DNA from: CAZPYD01 sp964590835
Lineage (GTDB): Bacteria; Patescibacteriota; Minisyncoccia; JAHISW01; Tagabacteraceae
Length of the DNA: 62,197 nt
NCBI GenBank assembly: GCA_964590835.1
Contig: CAZPYD010000001.1
Span: 1 to 62,197 of the forward strand
Direction of reading: 5' to 3'
The translations under genes and the position numbers were made by a program. The first letter of the stretch is position 1; each line of letters opens with the position of its first letter. The notes under the pieces are model-generated. The model made no database searches and was not told the DNA's origin. It saw nothing but the letters and a program-made list of their open reading frames with translations. This document shows positions 6,947 through 14,504 of the stretch, piece after piece.

Positions 6947-7367
6947 ATGACTCAGATTAAAAATGGAAAAAATCCTGAAAAGAAACCTGAAAAGAAAAAA
7001 GAAACCAAGAAGGAAAAAGCGTTGCGTTTGCAATATTTGTTTGACGGATTTAAAACAGAAGAAGAATGGCTTGAATCAATAAGGCAAGGTGCAAAAAAAA
7101 GACTGGGCTTATTGGACAAAGGATAAAGAAAAAATAGACGAAACAGAAGAAGAATTTATACATAGATACATAGAAACTTGCAGGTTTTTGACTGAAATGC
7201 AAGCTAGATACATTGTATCGGTGTATTCTGTGAAGGCGTTGGATCAGTCTCTTAGATATTATCAAAGCGACGGATATCGTTGCGAGCAGATAGTAAGAAA
7301 AACTGACAATCATATGACAAAAGCTGCCGGGTTGATTATGAGAGCTCCATATTTGTCTGGTGGCTGA
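6947..7367 (+). pseudogene. Unknown gene split by +1 shift at an eight-A run (139 aa if joined)
   Basis: From the ATG at 6947 (AAGGAGG ribosome site) a lysine-rich protein runs MTQIKNGKNPEKKPEKKKE and ends at 7124-7126 after 59 aa. Just before that, an A8 run (7094-7101) would, with one A fewer, lead into the open frame that ends at 7367 (KKDWAYWTKDKEKIDETEEE ... MRAPYLSGG). The joined product has a charged N-terminus and a helical body with a conserved-looking DWAYWTKDKE patch. Possible explanations are a sequencing error, a real frameshift mutation, or programmed slippage. Function unknown. Confidence 0.6.
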
Positions 7368-7400
7368 GGTGGCCATTAATCAAACTGCAAGTTTGCAGTC

Positions 7401-7437
7401 AAAATCCCCTGTCTTCTAAGACAGGGGATTTAAATTT
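7401..7437 (+). terminator. Intrinsic terminator
   Basis: Hairpin AAATCCCCTGTCTT / AAGACAGGGGATTT after the split gene at 6947-7367. Confidence 0.8.
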
Positions 7438-7452
7438 GCCTCACATTTTTAA

Positions 7453-7495
7453 TAAAAGTATATAAAACTCACGATCGTGAAAGTTGTATACTTTT
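7453..7495. repeat. Palindromic repeat E, copy 1
   Basis: AAAGTATA ... CACGATCGTG ... GTATACTTTT, a palindrome with a second copy differing at few positions at 60833-60866 after dnaE. It sits between the split gene's terminator and the GIY-YIG gene. Could be a small mobile palindrome or a terminator. Confidence 0.65.
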
Positions 7496-7579
7496 TCTTT
7501 GCTTGACCAAACCAGACTTCCCTTTTTTGATAAACCTTTTCGTTTGCCAATTGAGTGTTATGGTAATAAAATTTGAGTA

Positions 7580-7831
7580 ATGTACCACACCTACATCCTC
7601 CAATGCGCCGACAACACTCTATACACCGGCTCCACAAATAATCTCGAAAAAAGATTGAGGCAACATAATGAGCTTAAATCCGGCGCGCATTATACAAAAA
7701 TTCGCAGACCGGTAAAATTGATATATTCAGAAGAATTTGAAACACTAAAAGAAGCCCGACAACGAGAAAACGAAATAAAAAGCTGGCCACGAAAAAAGAA
7801 ATTGGCTTTAATAGACAAACAACGCAGTTAA
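7580..7831 (+). CDS. GIY-YIG nuclease domain protein (UPF0213/YhbQ type)
   Basis: 83 aa, the size of the minimal single-domain family. The family core is visible: YHTYILQCADNTLYTGSTNN (GIY and YIG equivalents as TYI and YTG), the catalytic-region Arg in LEKRLRQHN, the KSGAHYTKIRRPVKLIY block, and the Glu/Lys helix EARQRENEIKSWPRKKKLAL. Such proteins are predicted DNA endonucleases of the UvrC N-terminal fold; the physiological role is poorly defined. Weak ribosome site; no operon partner. Confidence 0.92.
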   Translation: MYHTYILQCADNTLYTGSTNNLEKRLRQHNELKSGAHYTKIRRPVKLIYSEEFETLKEARQRENEIKSWPRKKKLALIDKQRS

Positions 7832-7958
7832 CGCATATTTTAATAAACACCATGAAAACCAAGTAGGGTTTTCACCTTGAAAATAGGGTTTTGGATGTTC
7901 TAAAGACACCAAAAAAGTGCTAAAATAATCTAACCATTAAGATTAACTTTAAAAAATT

Positions 7959-8501
7959 ATGAATGAAAAAAATACACCCAACAAGGTGCCAAATATTACT
8001 TTTAAAACTTGCCAATGGGAAGGAAAAATTCAAACCTGTGGCGGCAAAATAGATTGGAAAGAAATAACCACAGATGAAATTTTTGGCGGTAAAAAGGTGG
8101 TTCTCTTTGCTTTGCCTGGCGCTTTTACACCTACATGCTCGTCTACTCACCTACCCGGCTATGAAACTAAATACGATGAATTCAAAAAACTTGGCGTAGA
8201 CGAAATCGTTTGCCTTAGTGTAAACGATCCTTTTGTAATGCGTGAATGGGGCAAGGAACAAGGAATAGAAAAAGTAAAACTCATCCCCGACGGCTCTGCA
8301 AAATTTACAAAAGAAATGGGAATGCTTGTAAAAAAAGATAATCTTGGTTTTGGTGAAAGATCTTGGAGGTATAGTATGTATGTTGAAGACGGAGAAATAA
8401 AAAAGATTTTCAAAGAACCCGGTTTTTCTGATAATTGCGAGGATGATCCATTTGAAGTAAGCGACGCAAACACAATGCTGGAATATTTAAAAAATAAATA
8501 A
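7959..8501 (+). CDS. Peroxiredoxin, Prx5-like
   Basis: 180 aa. Reduces peroxides through the peroxidatic Cys in PGAFTPTCSSTHLPGY, the Prx5/type II signature, with the catalytic Thr three residues before it and the conserved Arg in GERSWRYSMYVEDG. Additional cysteines at the N-terminus (FKTCQWEGKIQTCGGK) and late in the chain (SDNCEDDPF) are candidates for the resolving thiol. It is followed after only 6 bases by a small membrane protein gene, so the two likely form one transcript. The reductant is not identified here; the thioredoxin-like gene at 53780 is distant and broken. Confidence 0.92.
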   Translation: MNEKNTPNKVPNITFKTCQWEGKIQTCGGKIDWKEITTDEIFGGKKVVLFALPGAFTPTCSSTHLPGYETKYDEFKKLGVDEIVCLSVNDPFVMREWGKEQGIEKVKLIPDGSAKFTKEMGMLVKKDNLGFGERSWRYSMYVEDGEIKKIFKEPGFSDNCEDDPFEVSDANTMLEYLKNK

Positions 8502-8507
8502 TACCCC

Positions 8508-8699
8508 ATGAACGAAGATATAAATCAAAAACTAAAAGAACAAGACCAAAAGTTAAATGCTATTTTTAATTCAGTAGAAAAAATAAGGAAATATTTTCTT
8601 ATAATGATTTGGATTGCTGTTTTAGCAATTGTGCTGCCAGCCATTGGATTAATTTTTGTCATCCCTCAATTTTTAAATCTATACACGGGATTGATTTGA
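8508..8699 (+). CDS. Small coiled-coil plus one-helix membrane protein (63 aa)
   Basis: An N-terminal amphipathic/coiled-coil stretch (INQKLKEQDQKLNAIFNSVE) leads into a hydrophobic segment (YFLIMIWIAVLAIVLPAIG, residues ~28-56) that may form one long or two short helices. It starts 6 bases after the peroxiredoxin stop. Function unknown; co-transcription with the peroxiredoxin is the only clue. Confidence 0.75.
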   Translation: MNEDINQKLKEQDQKLNAIFNSVEKIRKYFLIMIWIAVLAIVLPAIGLIFVIPQFLNLYTGLI

Positions 8700-8702
8700 T
8701 AT

Positions 8703-8738
8703 AAAAATAAAACCCACCAAATATAATATTTGATGGGC
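8703..8738 (-). terminator. Terminator of the 8767-8943 gene
   Basis: CCCACCAAATAT / ATATTTGATGGG hairpin with a T-rich tail on the minus strand; it may also stop readthrough from the plus-strand pair. Confidence 0.65.
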
Positions 8739-8766
8739 TAGATAGGAGTTTGATAGTTATTTCTTC

Positions 8767-8943
8767 TTACCAATTCCTCTTTTTTAATTTACCTTGTTTT
8801 CTCAATTTACATTCTTCTTTATCATCACAAATTCCATTTTTTAATTCATCTGGCAATTCATCTTTATTATCTGATATTGCATTATAAGTCCCCAAATATT
8901 CACCACACTTCTTGCAGTGAACACTTCTGTCGTAATGAGTCAT
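8767..8943 (-). CDS. Small Cys-rich protein, probable zinc binder (58 aa)
   Basis: The AAGGAG ribosome site sits properly ahead of MTHYDRSVHCKKCGEYLG at 8943; an upstream ATG at 8967 has no such site. CKKC near the N-terminus and two later cysteines (GICDDKEECKL) could form a four-Cys metal site. Basic C-terminus. No family recognised. Confidence 0.7.
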   Translation of the reverse strand: MTHYDRSVHCKKCGEYLGTYNAISDNKDELPDELKNGICDDKEECKLRKQGKLKKRNW

Positions 8944-9123
8944 AGCTCTCTCCTTCTTACCTGCCATAATATACAGGGTATTTTGGGTGGATTCTCTTTT
9001 ATTAAAATTTTTAAAGTTTTACTATTTATAACATTTTATAACACTCTAGTAAATATAAACAAAACCAAGTAATATAATAACAGGAGCATTAAAAAATTTA
9101 TTATTAACTTTATTTTAATTTTT

Positions 9124-10281
9124 ATGAAAAATAGAAATAAATTTATTTTGGCATCACTTGCGGTGTTAGCATTTTTTATAGCAGCACCTCTAGTTAGTCA
9201 TGCTATGACTTTAAAAAAGGGCGACAATATTTTTGTCGACCAAGACATAACCGGAAACCTGCTCACTGCCGGTAATTTGGTTGTTATTGAAAGCACTGTG
9301 GATGGTGATGTGTTTGTTGCCGGAAATAATATTGTTATAAGCGGTACTGTAAATGGCGATGTTTTTGCTGCCGGAAATAATATAGAAATAACAGGGGCTA
9401 TAAATGGAAACCTAAGATTTGTTGGTTCTAATGTAAGACTAGGAGGAGATGTAGAAAGGAACATTTTGGGAATAGGAAATAACTTTAATATAGAAGAAGG
9501 TTCTTCTGTGGGTAGGCATGTTACATATGGTGGTGCTAATTTATTTATTAATTCTCCCGTTGGTGGACAAGTGGATGTTAGCTCTGAAGGAGTAATTGTA
9601 AACAATAAAATCTCAGGAGATTTAAGAGCAGAATTAGGAAACACAGGCGAGCTTATTTTGTTAAAAAATGCAGTTTTGGATGGAGATTTAAAATATAAAG
9701 CTAAAAAAGAAGCCGATATAAGAGAAGGAGCGCAAATAATCGGTGAAGTTAACTATTCTGTTTGGGAAGCACCTGTCAGGGATGTTAAAATCCCAGATGC
9801 AAGTCAAATTGGAGCAGTATTTACTTTCTTTAAAATAATGAGCTTACTTGCTCTTCTTGTTACTGGTTTATTTATTCTTTATTTAACACCTAAACTAAAC
9901 GAAAAAATTTATCAAGAAATGAGCAAAAAGTTTTGGTCCAACTTAGGCCTCGGTTTTGTGTTCTTAATTGTAGCCCCGGTTGTTTGTTTACTACTTTTAA
10001 TAACAATCTTAGGTATGCCACTTGGAATTGTCTTATTCCTTTTGTATATGATAGGTATTTATTTTGCAAAAGTTATTGCGGCTATCGGTATTGGTAGATT
10101 TATAACAGAGAAATTTGGCTGGAAATTGCACAAAGTCTTTACTTTAATTTTAGGTGCATTAGTTCTTTGTTTGTTATCTTTAATTCCTGTTTTAGGCTGG
10201 GTAGTAGCTTTTGCCGCAGTATTGTGGGCACTAGGCGCTATGATCAAAATAGACAACAAAATCCTAAAAGATTGGCGTTAA
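9124..10281 (+). CDS. Secreted/membrane bactofilin-like polymer-forming protein
   Basis: 385 aa. A signal peptide (residues 1-27, ending LVSHA) is followed by a run of short beta-helix turns (about residues 36-215) with the repeated pattern GDVFVAGNNIVISGTVNGDV typical of bactofilin/polymer-forming cytoskeletal folds, then a membrane domain of about four or five helices (225-370). Unlike classical cytosolic bactofilins the beta-helix would lie outside the membrane. A surface scaffold or envelope-organising role is inference. Single gene, terminator at 10302-10337. Confidence 0.8.
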   Translation: MKNRNKFILASLAVLAFFIAAPLVSHAMTLKKGDNIFVDQDITGNLLTAGNLVVIESTVDGDVFVAGNNIVISGTVNGDVFAAGNNIEITGAINGNLRFVGSNVRLGGDVERNILGIGNNFNIEEGSSVGRHVTYGGANLFINSPVGGQVDVSSEGVIVNNKISGDLRAELGNTGELILLKNAVLDGDLKYKAKKEADIREGAQIIGEVNYSVWEAPVRDVKIPDASQIGAVFTFFKIMSLLALLVTGLFILYLTPKLNEKIYQEMSKKFWSNLGLGFVFLIVAPVVCLLLLITILGMPLGIVLFLLYMIGIYFAKVIAAIGIGRFITEKFGWKLHKVFTLILGALVLCLLSLIPVLGWVVAFAAVLWALGAMIKIDNKILKDWR

Positions 10282-10301
10282 GCAACGAAAAAATAAAAAC
10301 C

Positions 10302-10337
10302 AAAAAACGGCTGTTTATAGAAATAAACAGCCGTTTG
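10302..10337. terminator. Bidirectional terminator
   Basis: AAACGGCTGTTTAT-AGAA-ATAAACAGCCGTTT perfect hairpin between convergent genes 9124-10281 and 10343-11008. Confidence 0.9.
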
Positions 10338-10342
10338 TGTTT

Positions 10343-11008
10343 TTAAGCTTTTTCTTTTACCAATAAGCTCGGAATATCTTTTATTGAGTCCACAATATTT
10401 AATCCACTAACGCCGGCATTCATAAATTCAGCTGCTGTTTTGCCGCCCGTTAAAACAGCGAAAAAATTTATTCCTGCATTTTTTGAAGCATACCAATCAA
10501 AAAGCGTGTCGCCAACATAAGCAATTTCTTTTCTTTTAATCCCTTGTTGAGCCAACTCTTTAATCACTGGTTTAAATACTTTTGGATAAGGTTTACAAAC
10601 AGAGTAATCGTCCCTACACTGAACATAATCAAAAAGATTTAATTTAATACCTAAATTTTTACAAATTCTTTCAGTACTTTCTTTTTTTCTATTGGTTATA
10701 GTGCCTATATAGTATTTGTTGTTTTTTAAAAAATATAAAGTCGACAGTGCATTTGAAACAAACGGAAGTGGTAATTCACTGTACCCATTCTCTATAAAAA
10801 TTTTTTTAAACTCATCAACATCTACATCCGGCCAAATAGATTTTATAAATTTTGACCATCTCTTACCCCAATGAATATCCCACTTTTTTTTGGCGGGTGG
10901 TTTAATATTCATTAGTCTTGCAGTAGCATAATGCAAACTATAGCCTATCTCATAAGTATCTAAAATAGTTCCATCAAGATCAAAAAGTAATGCTTTTATT
11001 TCCCTCAA
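10343..11008 (-). CDS. HAD-superfamily hydrolase, phosphoglycolate-phosphatase-like
   Basis: 221 aa. Motif I LLFDLDGTILDTYE carries the nucleophile and acid Asp, motif II Thr is in IGTITNRKKES, and the C-terminal CKPYPKVFKPV Lys and AYVGDTLFDWYASKNAG Asp complete the active site of subfamily IA phosphatases. The translation start is TTG at 11008, placed by a strong AGGAGG six bases upstream. Its leader shares the block GAGCGGGGTAAAAAGGAGG with the small gene at 30454. Substrate unknown. Confidence 0.85.
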   Translation of the reverse strand: MREIKALLFDLDGTILDTYEIGYSLHYATARLMNIKPPAKKKWDIHWGKRWSKFIKSIWPDVDVDEFKKIFIENGYSELPLPFVSNALSTLYFLKNNKYYIGTITNRKKESTERICKNLGIKLNLFDYVQCRDDYSVCKPYPKVFKPVIKELAQQGIKRKEIAYVGDTLFDWYASKNAGINFFAVLTGGKTAAEFMNAGVSGLNIVDSIKDIPSLLVKEKA

Positions 11009-11096
11009 AGCAAACCTCCTTTTTACCCCGCTCAGCAGGGTTTGTATGTTAAAATACTAGATAATCTTTTATTATATTGCCTTTTTTGTGGAATTT

Positions 11097-11567
11097 TTAC
11101 AATAGTTGATCTTCTTTTTCCTCTCTTGAAATTTTTTCTTCCAATTTTACAAGAGAAAATAATATTATATATGTAAGAATTGTGGTAAAAGCAGCCATAT
11201 AATAAAAGCCCATTCCTACAGCCATACCTATTGCTGCAGCGGCCCAAACAGAAGCCGCGCTAGTTAATCCATGTATTTCTGTTTTGGTAAAAAATATAAT
11301 ACCTGCACCCAAAAAACCAACTCCCACCACTATCTGACTGGCAATACGACTAGGATCATAATTAAAAACATGCGGCACATTCTCCAAGCCCGCAAAGGAT
11401 AATATTGTAAAAAGAGCCGAACCCATACAAACAAGCATATATGTACGAAGGCCAGCTGGTTTACCAGAGTACTCTCTCTCAAAACCAATTATCATACCTA
11501 AGACAGCTGCAATAAAAATTTTTAACAACTGATCAAGTGGTACACTTTGTATTATTTCTGCTAACAT
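11097..11567 (-). CDS. MgtC/SapB family membrane protein
   Basis: 156 aa with four to five hydrophobic helices. Family signatures: KIFIAAVLGMIIGFEREYSG, KPAGLRTYMLVCMGSALFT, RIASQIVVGVGFLGAGIIF and GLTSAASVWAAAAIGMAVG. MgtC proteins are linked to magnesium-limited growth and, in pathogens, to control of ATP synthase; the role here is unknown. The gene lacks the long C-terminal domain of Salmonella MgtC, as in most environmental homologues. It lies just downstream of dnaX on the same strand (27 bp gap) and may be co-transcribed. Confidence 0.92.
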   Translation of the reverse strand: MLAEIIQSVPLDQLLKIFIAAVLGMIIGFEREYSGKPAGLRTYMLVCMGSALFTILSFAGLENVPHVFNYDPSRIASQIVVGVGFLGAGIIFFTKTEIHGLTSAASVWAAAAIGMAVGMGFYYMAAFTTILTYIILFSLVKLEEKISREEKEDQLL

Positions 11568-11594
11568 ATTAAATAAAGAATTAAGAATAATGAA

Positions 11595-12635
11595 TCAAGA
11601 ACTTTGTTTCTTTAGGTGTATTTTAGCTAAAACTAATTCTATTGGTAGCTGCGGTAAGTATGCTCGATTTGTTTTGTCATAAGCATCCAAAAGAAGTGTT
11701 AAAACATAGCCCAAATCTCTTACAGTAGTATTGCTTACTTGTGTTTTTAAAAAACCAACCTCGTCTTTGCCCAAGATTTTTCCTAAATCTCTTTCTGTTT
11801 GAGGAGATAATTTTATCATTAAAAGCGCGCGAATATTACGCAAAATAAACTTTAAAAATAATTGAGGGGCAATACCCTTTTCTATTGCTTTTTGAACTAT
11901 CTCCATCCCCTGTTCACTATTTTTTTCAACCAAAGCAGTGACAAACCCTTGGATATATTCTTTTGAGGGAGCTGATAATATTTTTCTTGCCTCATCACCG
12001 GTTATTTTTTTGTCACTATCTATTGATAAAATTTGATCTAGCATTACCAAGGCATCTCTAAAAGATCCATCAGCAAAAAGAGCAATAAGAGACCCTGCCT
12101 CACTATCTACTTCATAACCCTCCTTTTTAGAAATATTTGAAACAGCTTTTCTTAATAAATCTTCGGATAATTTTTTGAATGAAAAATGTTGGCAACGAGA
12201 TGTAATAGTATCAGGTAGTTTTTCTGGTTCGGTCGTTGCCAGTATAAAAATAACATGACCAGGTGGCTCTTCTAAGGTTTTTAAAAGAGCATTAAAAGCT
12301 TCCTTTGTAAGCATGTGAACCTCATCAATAATATATATCTTGTATTCGCTTTTTAATGGACTTATATTCACTGATTCACGCAAATTACGGATTTCGTCTA
12401 TACCCCTGGATGATGCTGCATCCATTTCCACCAAATCATATTCACGACAACCCACACCACTAGATAAAAGACGTGCAGTAGTGGTTTTACCTGTACCACG
12501 TGGACCTGAAAAAAGATAAGCATGAGATATCTTTTTTGCTTTAACAGCCTCTTTCAAAACATTTATAATATGATCCTGCCCCAAGACTTCACTAAATTTC
12601 TGGGGACGATATTTTCGATATAGTACTTTAGCCAT
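11595..12635 (-). CDS. dnaX: DNA polymerase III gamma-type subunit, compact and lacking the zinc module
   Basis: Clamp-loader ATPase. Walker A GPRGTGKTTTARLL, Walker B IYIIDEVHML, sensor FILATTEPEKLPDTITSRC and the helical collar are present in 346 aa, so it is gamma-like with no tau extension. The four-Cys zinc module normally lying between Walker A and VEMDAASSRGIDEIR is missing; only SSGVGCREYD remains, about 25-30 residues short. The start at 12635 has no clear ribosome site and lies 5 bp from structured repeat B copy 1, which forms its 5' leader. rnhB (56303) has the same leader element. Confidence 0.93.
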   Translation of the reverse strand: MAKVLYRKYRPQKFSEVLGQDHIINVLKEAVKAKKISHAYLFSGPRGTGKTTTARLLSSGVGCREYDLVEMDAASSRGIDEIRNLRESVNISPLKSEYKIYIIDEVHMLTKEAFNALLKTLEEPPGHVIFILATTEPEKLPDTITSRCQHFSFKKLSEDLLRKAVSNISKKEGYEVDSEAGSLIALFADGSFRDALVMLDQILSIDSDKKITGDEARKILSAPSKEYIQGFVTALVEKNSEQGMEIVQKAIEKGIAPQLFLKFILRNIRALLMIKLSPQTERDLGKILGKDEVGFLKTQVSNTTVRDLGYVLTLLLDAYDKTNRAYLPQLPIELVLAKIHLKKQSS

Positions 12636-12640
12636 ACCCA

Positions 12641-12858
12641 GTAATACACTATCGCGTTAAAGCAGAATAGCGTTTAGTTATGTTATTTATATTTATAATT
12701 TGCTGTTTTATTATTTTCATATTTGTAATTGTTTGCCCTTTTTCTGTTTTATGTTCTTCTGTATTCTTTGGATACTTTTCTTTTCTTATGGCGACCACGG
12801 TTTATAGATTAGTCATCTTTATTTTAATTAAAGAAGAACATGCGCGAGTGTGTATTAC
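12641..12858 (-). repeat. Structured repeat B, copy 1 (dnaX leader)
   Basis: 218 bp closed by GTAATACAC / GTGTATTAC arms extended by CGCG/CGCG. Read on the minus strand it contains ATGTTCTTCT paired with AGAAGAACAT, and TAAAACAGAA paired with TTCTGCTTTA (one mismatch), which predicts a three-way junction. Copy 2 (56223-56446) has the same architecture and orientation, with a compensatory change in the closing stem (A-T here, C-G there). It begins 5 bp before the dnaX start codon. The element fills this intergenic gap; no real ORF is seen in it. Confidence 0.75.
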
Positions 12859-12913
12859 TGAGCATACTTATATTTTACCCTCCACAACCCAAAATTGCAA
12901 AATAACAAATAAA

Positions 12914-12951
12914 TAAAACCCCGGGCTTGCATAAGCAAACTCGGGGTTTGA
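12914..12951 (-). terminator. Terminator of the 12961-13671 gene
   Basis: AAACCCCGgGcTTGC-ATAA-GCAAaCtCGGGGTTT hairpin with a T-rich tail on the minus strand. Confidence 0.85.
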
Positions 12952-12960
12952 TAAGACCAA

Positions 12961-13671
12961 TTAGCCTCTTTTAAATTCTTTTCCAAACATATCTTGAAGA
13001 GTATTTTTCAAGACGCGTGTCGGATCGATGTTTTTTGTAATCCAGTCCCCAACAACAAGCATATCGGCTCCATCTTCAATAGCCCTAGCCGGAGTAACGC
13101 CTTGTGTATGTTTTTCTTCATCAAAATACCAGCTTGGCACAACATTTGTAGCGATTTTTTTTAAATGAATAGCTCGACAATCAAACAAAACTTTTCCAGG
13201 AATTAAAATAAAATCAAAACCTAATTGTTGAATTACCATAGCTTGTGTCTTTATAGACACATGTTCTGAAGCAAATACCGGAGCGGTTACGGATGATAAA
13301 TCTCCAATTATTTTTCTGGTTTTAAGGGGATTTTCAATCCAATCTTTTATACTAACAAGAGTAACAAACTGTTTTTCTAGAATAGTTTTTGCGTTAATCA
13401 AGTTAGTTTCAACAAGAAGAGGTAAGCCAGTCTTTTCTACATCTTCTACCATATCATCAGCAACCTTTAGACCAACAAATTTCCAAACAGATTTACCAAA
13501 AATAGTGCAACCAGCCATTTTTTCAAATATTTGCTCAACAAAATCAAGATAAGTATTAACGTTACCGAGGGATGATGGCTTATTTACCTCAATCCACAAA
13601 AAAGGTTTTTTGAATTCTTTTTTTATCGGCGCTAAAAGTTCTTCTTTCTTTTTGCTTTTGCCACCAGCCAT
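12961..13671 (-). CDS. Orotidine-5'-phosphate decarboxylase-like TIM-barrel protein
   Basis: 236 aa with a perfect AAGGAGG ribosome site. The C-terminal phosphate-binding region GVTPARAIEDGADMLVVGDWIT strongly resembles that of OMP decarboxylase, and FDFILIPGKVLFDCRAIHLK fits the strand before it. The DxKxxDI catalytic signature of true PyrF is not evident, and no other pyrimidine gene is nearby, so it may be a divergent decarboxylase or a related TIM-barrel enzyme. Own promoter (13747-13775) and terminator. Confidence 0.65.
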   Translation of the reverse strand: MAGGKSKKKEELLAPIKKEFKKPFLWIEVNKPSSLGNVNTYLDFVEQIFEKMAGCTIFGKSVWKFVGLKVADDMVEDVEKTGLPLLVETNLINAKTILEKQFVTLVSIKDWIENPLKTRKIIGDLSSVTAPVFASEHVSIKTQAMVIQQLGFDFILIPGKVLFDCRAIHLKKIATNVVPSWYFDEEKHTQGVTPARAIEDGADMLVVGDWITKNIDPTRVLKNTLQDMFGKEFKRG

Positions 13672-13746
13672 TTCTAGCCTCCTTTTTATCCAAATTAAAC
13701 TTTATTTGGTTTGAGTGATTATTATTTTCAAAGTAAATTTAAACCA

Positions 13747-13775
13747 AGAATAACAGAAAAAATAAAATTAGTCAA
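13747..13775 (-). promoter_or_regulatory. Sigma-70-type promoter for the 12961-13671 gene
   Basis: On the minus strand TTGACT (13770-13775), 17 bases, TATTCT (13747-13752). Confidence 0.65.
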
Positions 13776-13833
13776 TATTTTAAAAAACCATAAAATAAAT
13801 CCTTATCTTATGGTTTTTGTAAATTTTTTGATT

Positions 13834-14460
13834 CTACTTTCTAAATACTATAAACTTGTAGCCTAAGAAATTCCAGGTAAGAGAAAATATCGTCGCAAAA
13901 ACTTTGGCTATATTTAGCCACAGCTCGGAACTCACACCCCCTATTGGATTTATATAAGTAGTAACGAGTATCACTACTCCGCTATTTATAAAAATACCGG
14001 TTGTAACAACCAATACAAAAGTAAAAAAATCACTATAATCTGTTTTTACAGCGTCACCATCCCCACTTGTCCGGTCGGCAGGTTTTTTAAATACCCAAAA
14101 TTTGTTCCAAAAATAACTATTTGTAGCAGCTAGCATAAATCCGGGAATATTTACCCCGCCTATCAAAAAACCGGCAGTAAGCCCGCTAACCAAACTTAAA
14201 AGATTTAATACTCCAAAATCTATAGAAGTGTTCAAAAATCCTACAACAACGAATTTGCCGATTTGATTAAAAACAGGCTTCCATCTAGCTAGTAGTTTTG
14301 CAATAAAGAGGCCAATTATCCACAGGGCTGGAACTCCAACAAGCAATCCAAGAAAAATAGACCAAGAAGCAAGCCCCAAGTTTAAAAGAGAGAGTAAAAC
14401 AAAAAACACTGTCACTAAGCCAGCAATTATCGCAATAAGATAGTCTCTGTTATTGTGCAT
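13834..14460 (-). CDS. GtrA-like membrane protein
   Basis: 208 aa with two N-terminal helices followed by the four-helix GtrA domain: KFVVVGFLNTSIDFGVLNLL, LAATNSYFWNKFWVFKK and KVFATIFSLTWNFLGYKFIV are the characteristic blocks. GtrA proteins are thought to help move lipid-linked sugars across the membrane for glycan building. The divergent neighbouring cluster contains two GT39 glycosyltransferases, which fits such a role. The two extra N-terminal helices are not part of the minimal family. Confidence 0.9.
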   Translation of the reverse strand: MHNNRDYLIAIIAGLVTVFFVLLSLLNLGLASWSIFLGLLVGVPALWIIGLFIAKLLARWKPVFNQIGKFVVVGFLNTSIDFGVLNLLSLVSGLTAGFLIGGVNIPGFMLAATNSYFWNKFWVFKKPADRTSGDGDAVKTDYSDFFTFVLVVTTGIFINSGVVILVTTYINPIGGVSSELWLNIAKVFATIFSLTWNFLGYKFIVFRK

Positions 14461-14504
14461 AATTATATTATAGCAAAAGAATTAATATGGTAAAATAAAG
14501 TATA

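Noticed and set aside
12680..12916. Open frame of 78 codons with hydrophobic residues on the plus strand
   Set aside because: It lies inside structured repeat B, has no ribosome site and has low-complexity composition (FIICCFIIFIFVIVCPF). The repeat explains the sequence better.
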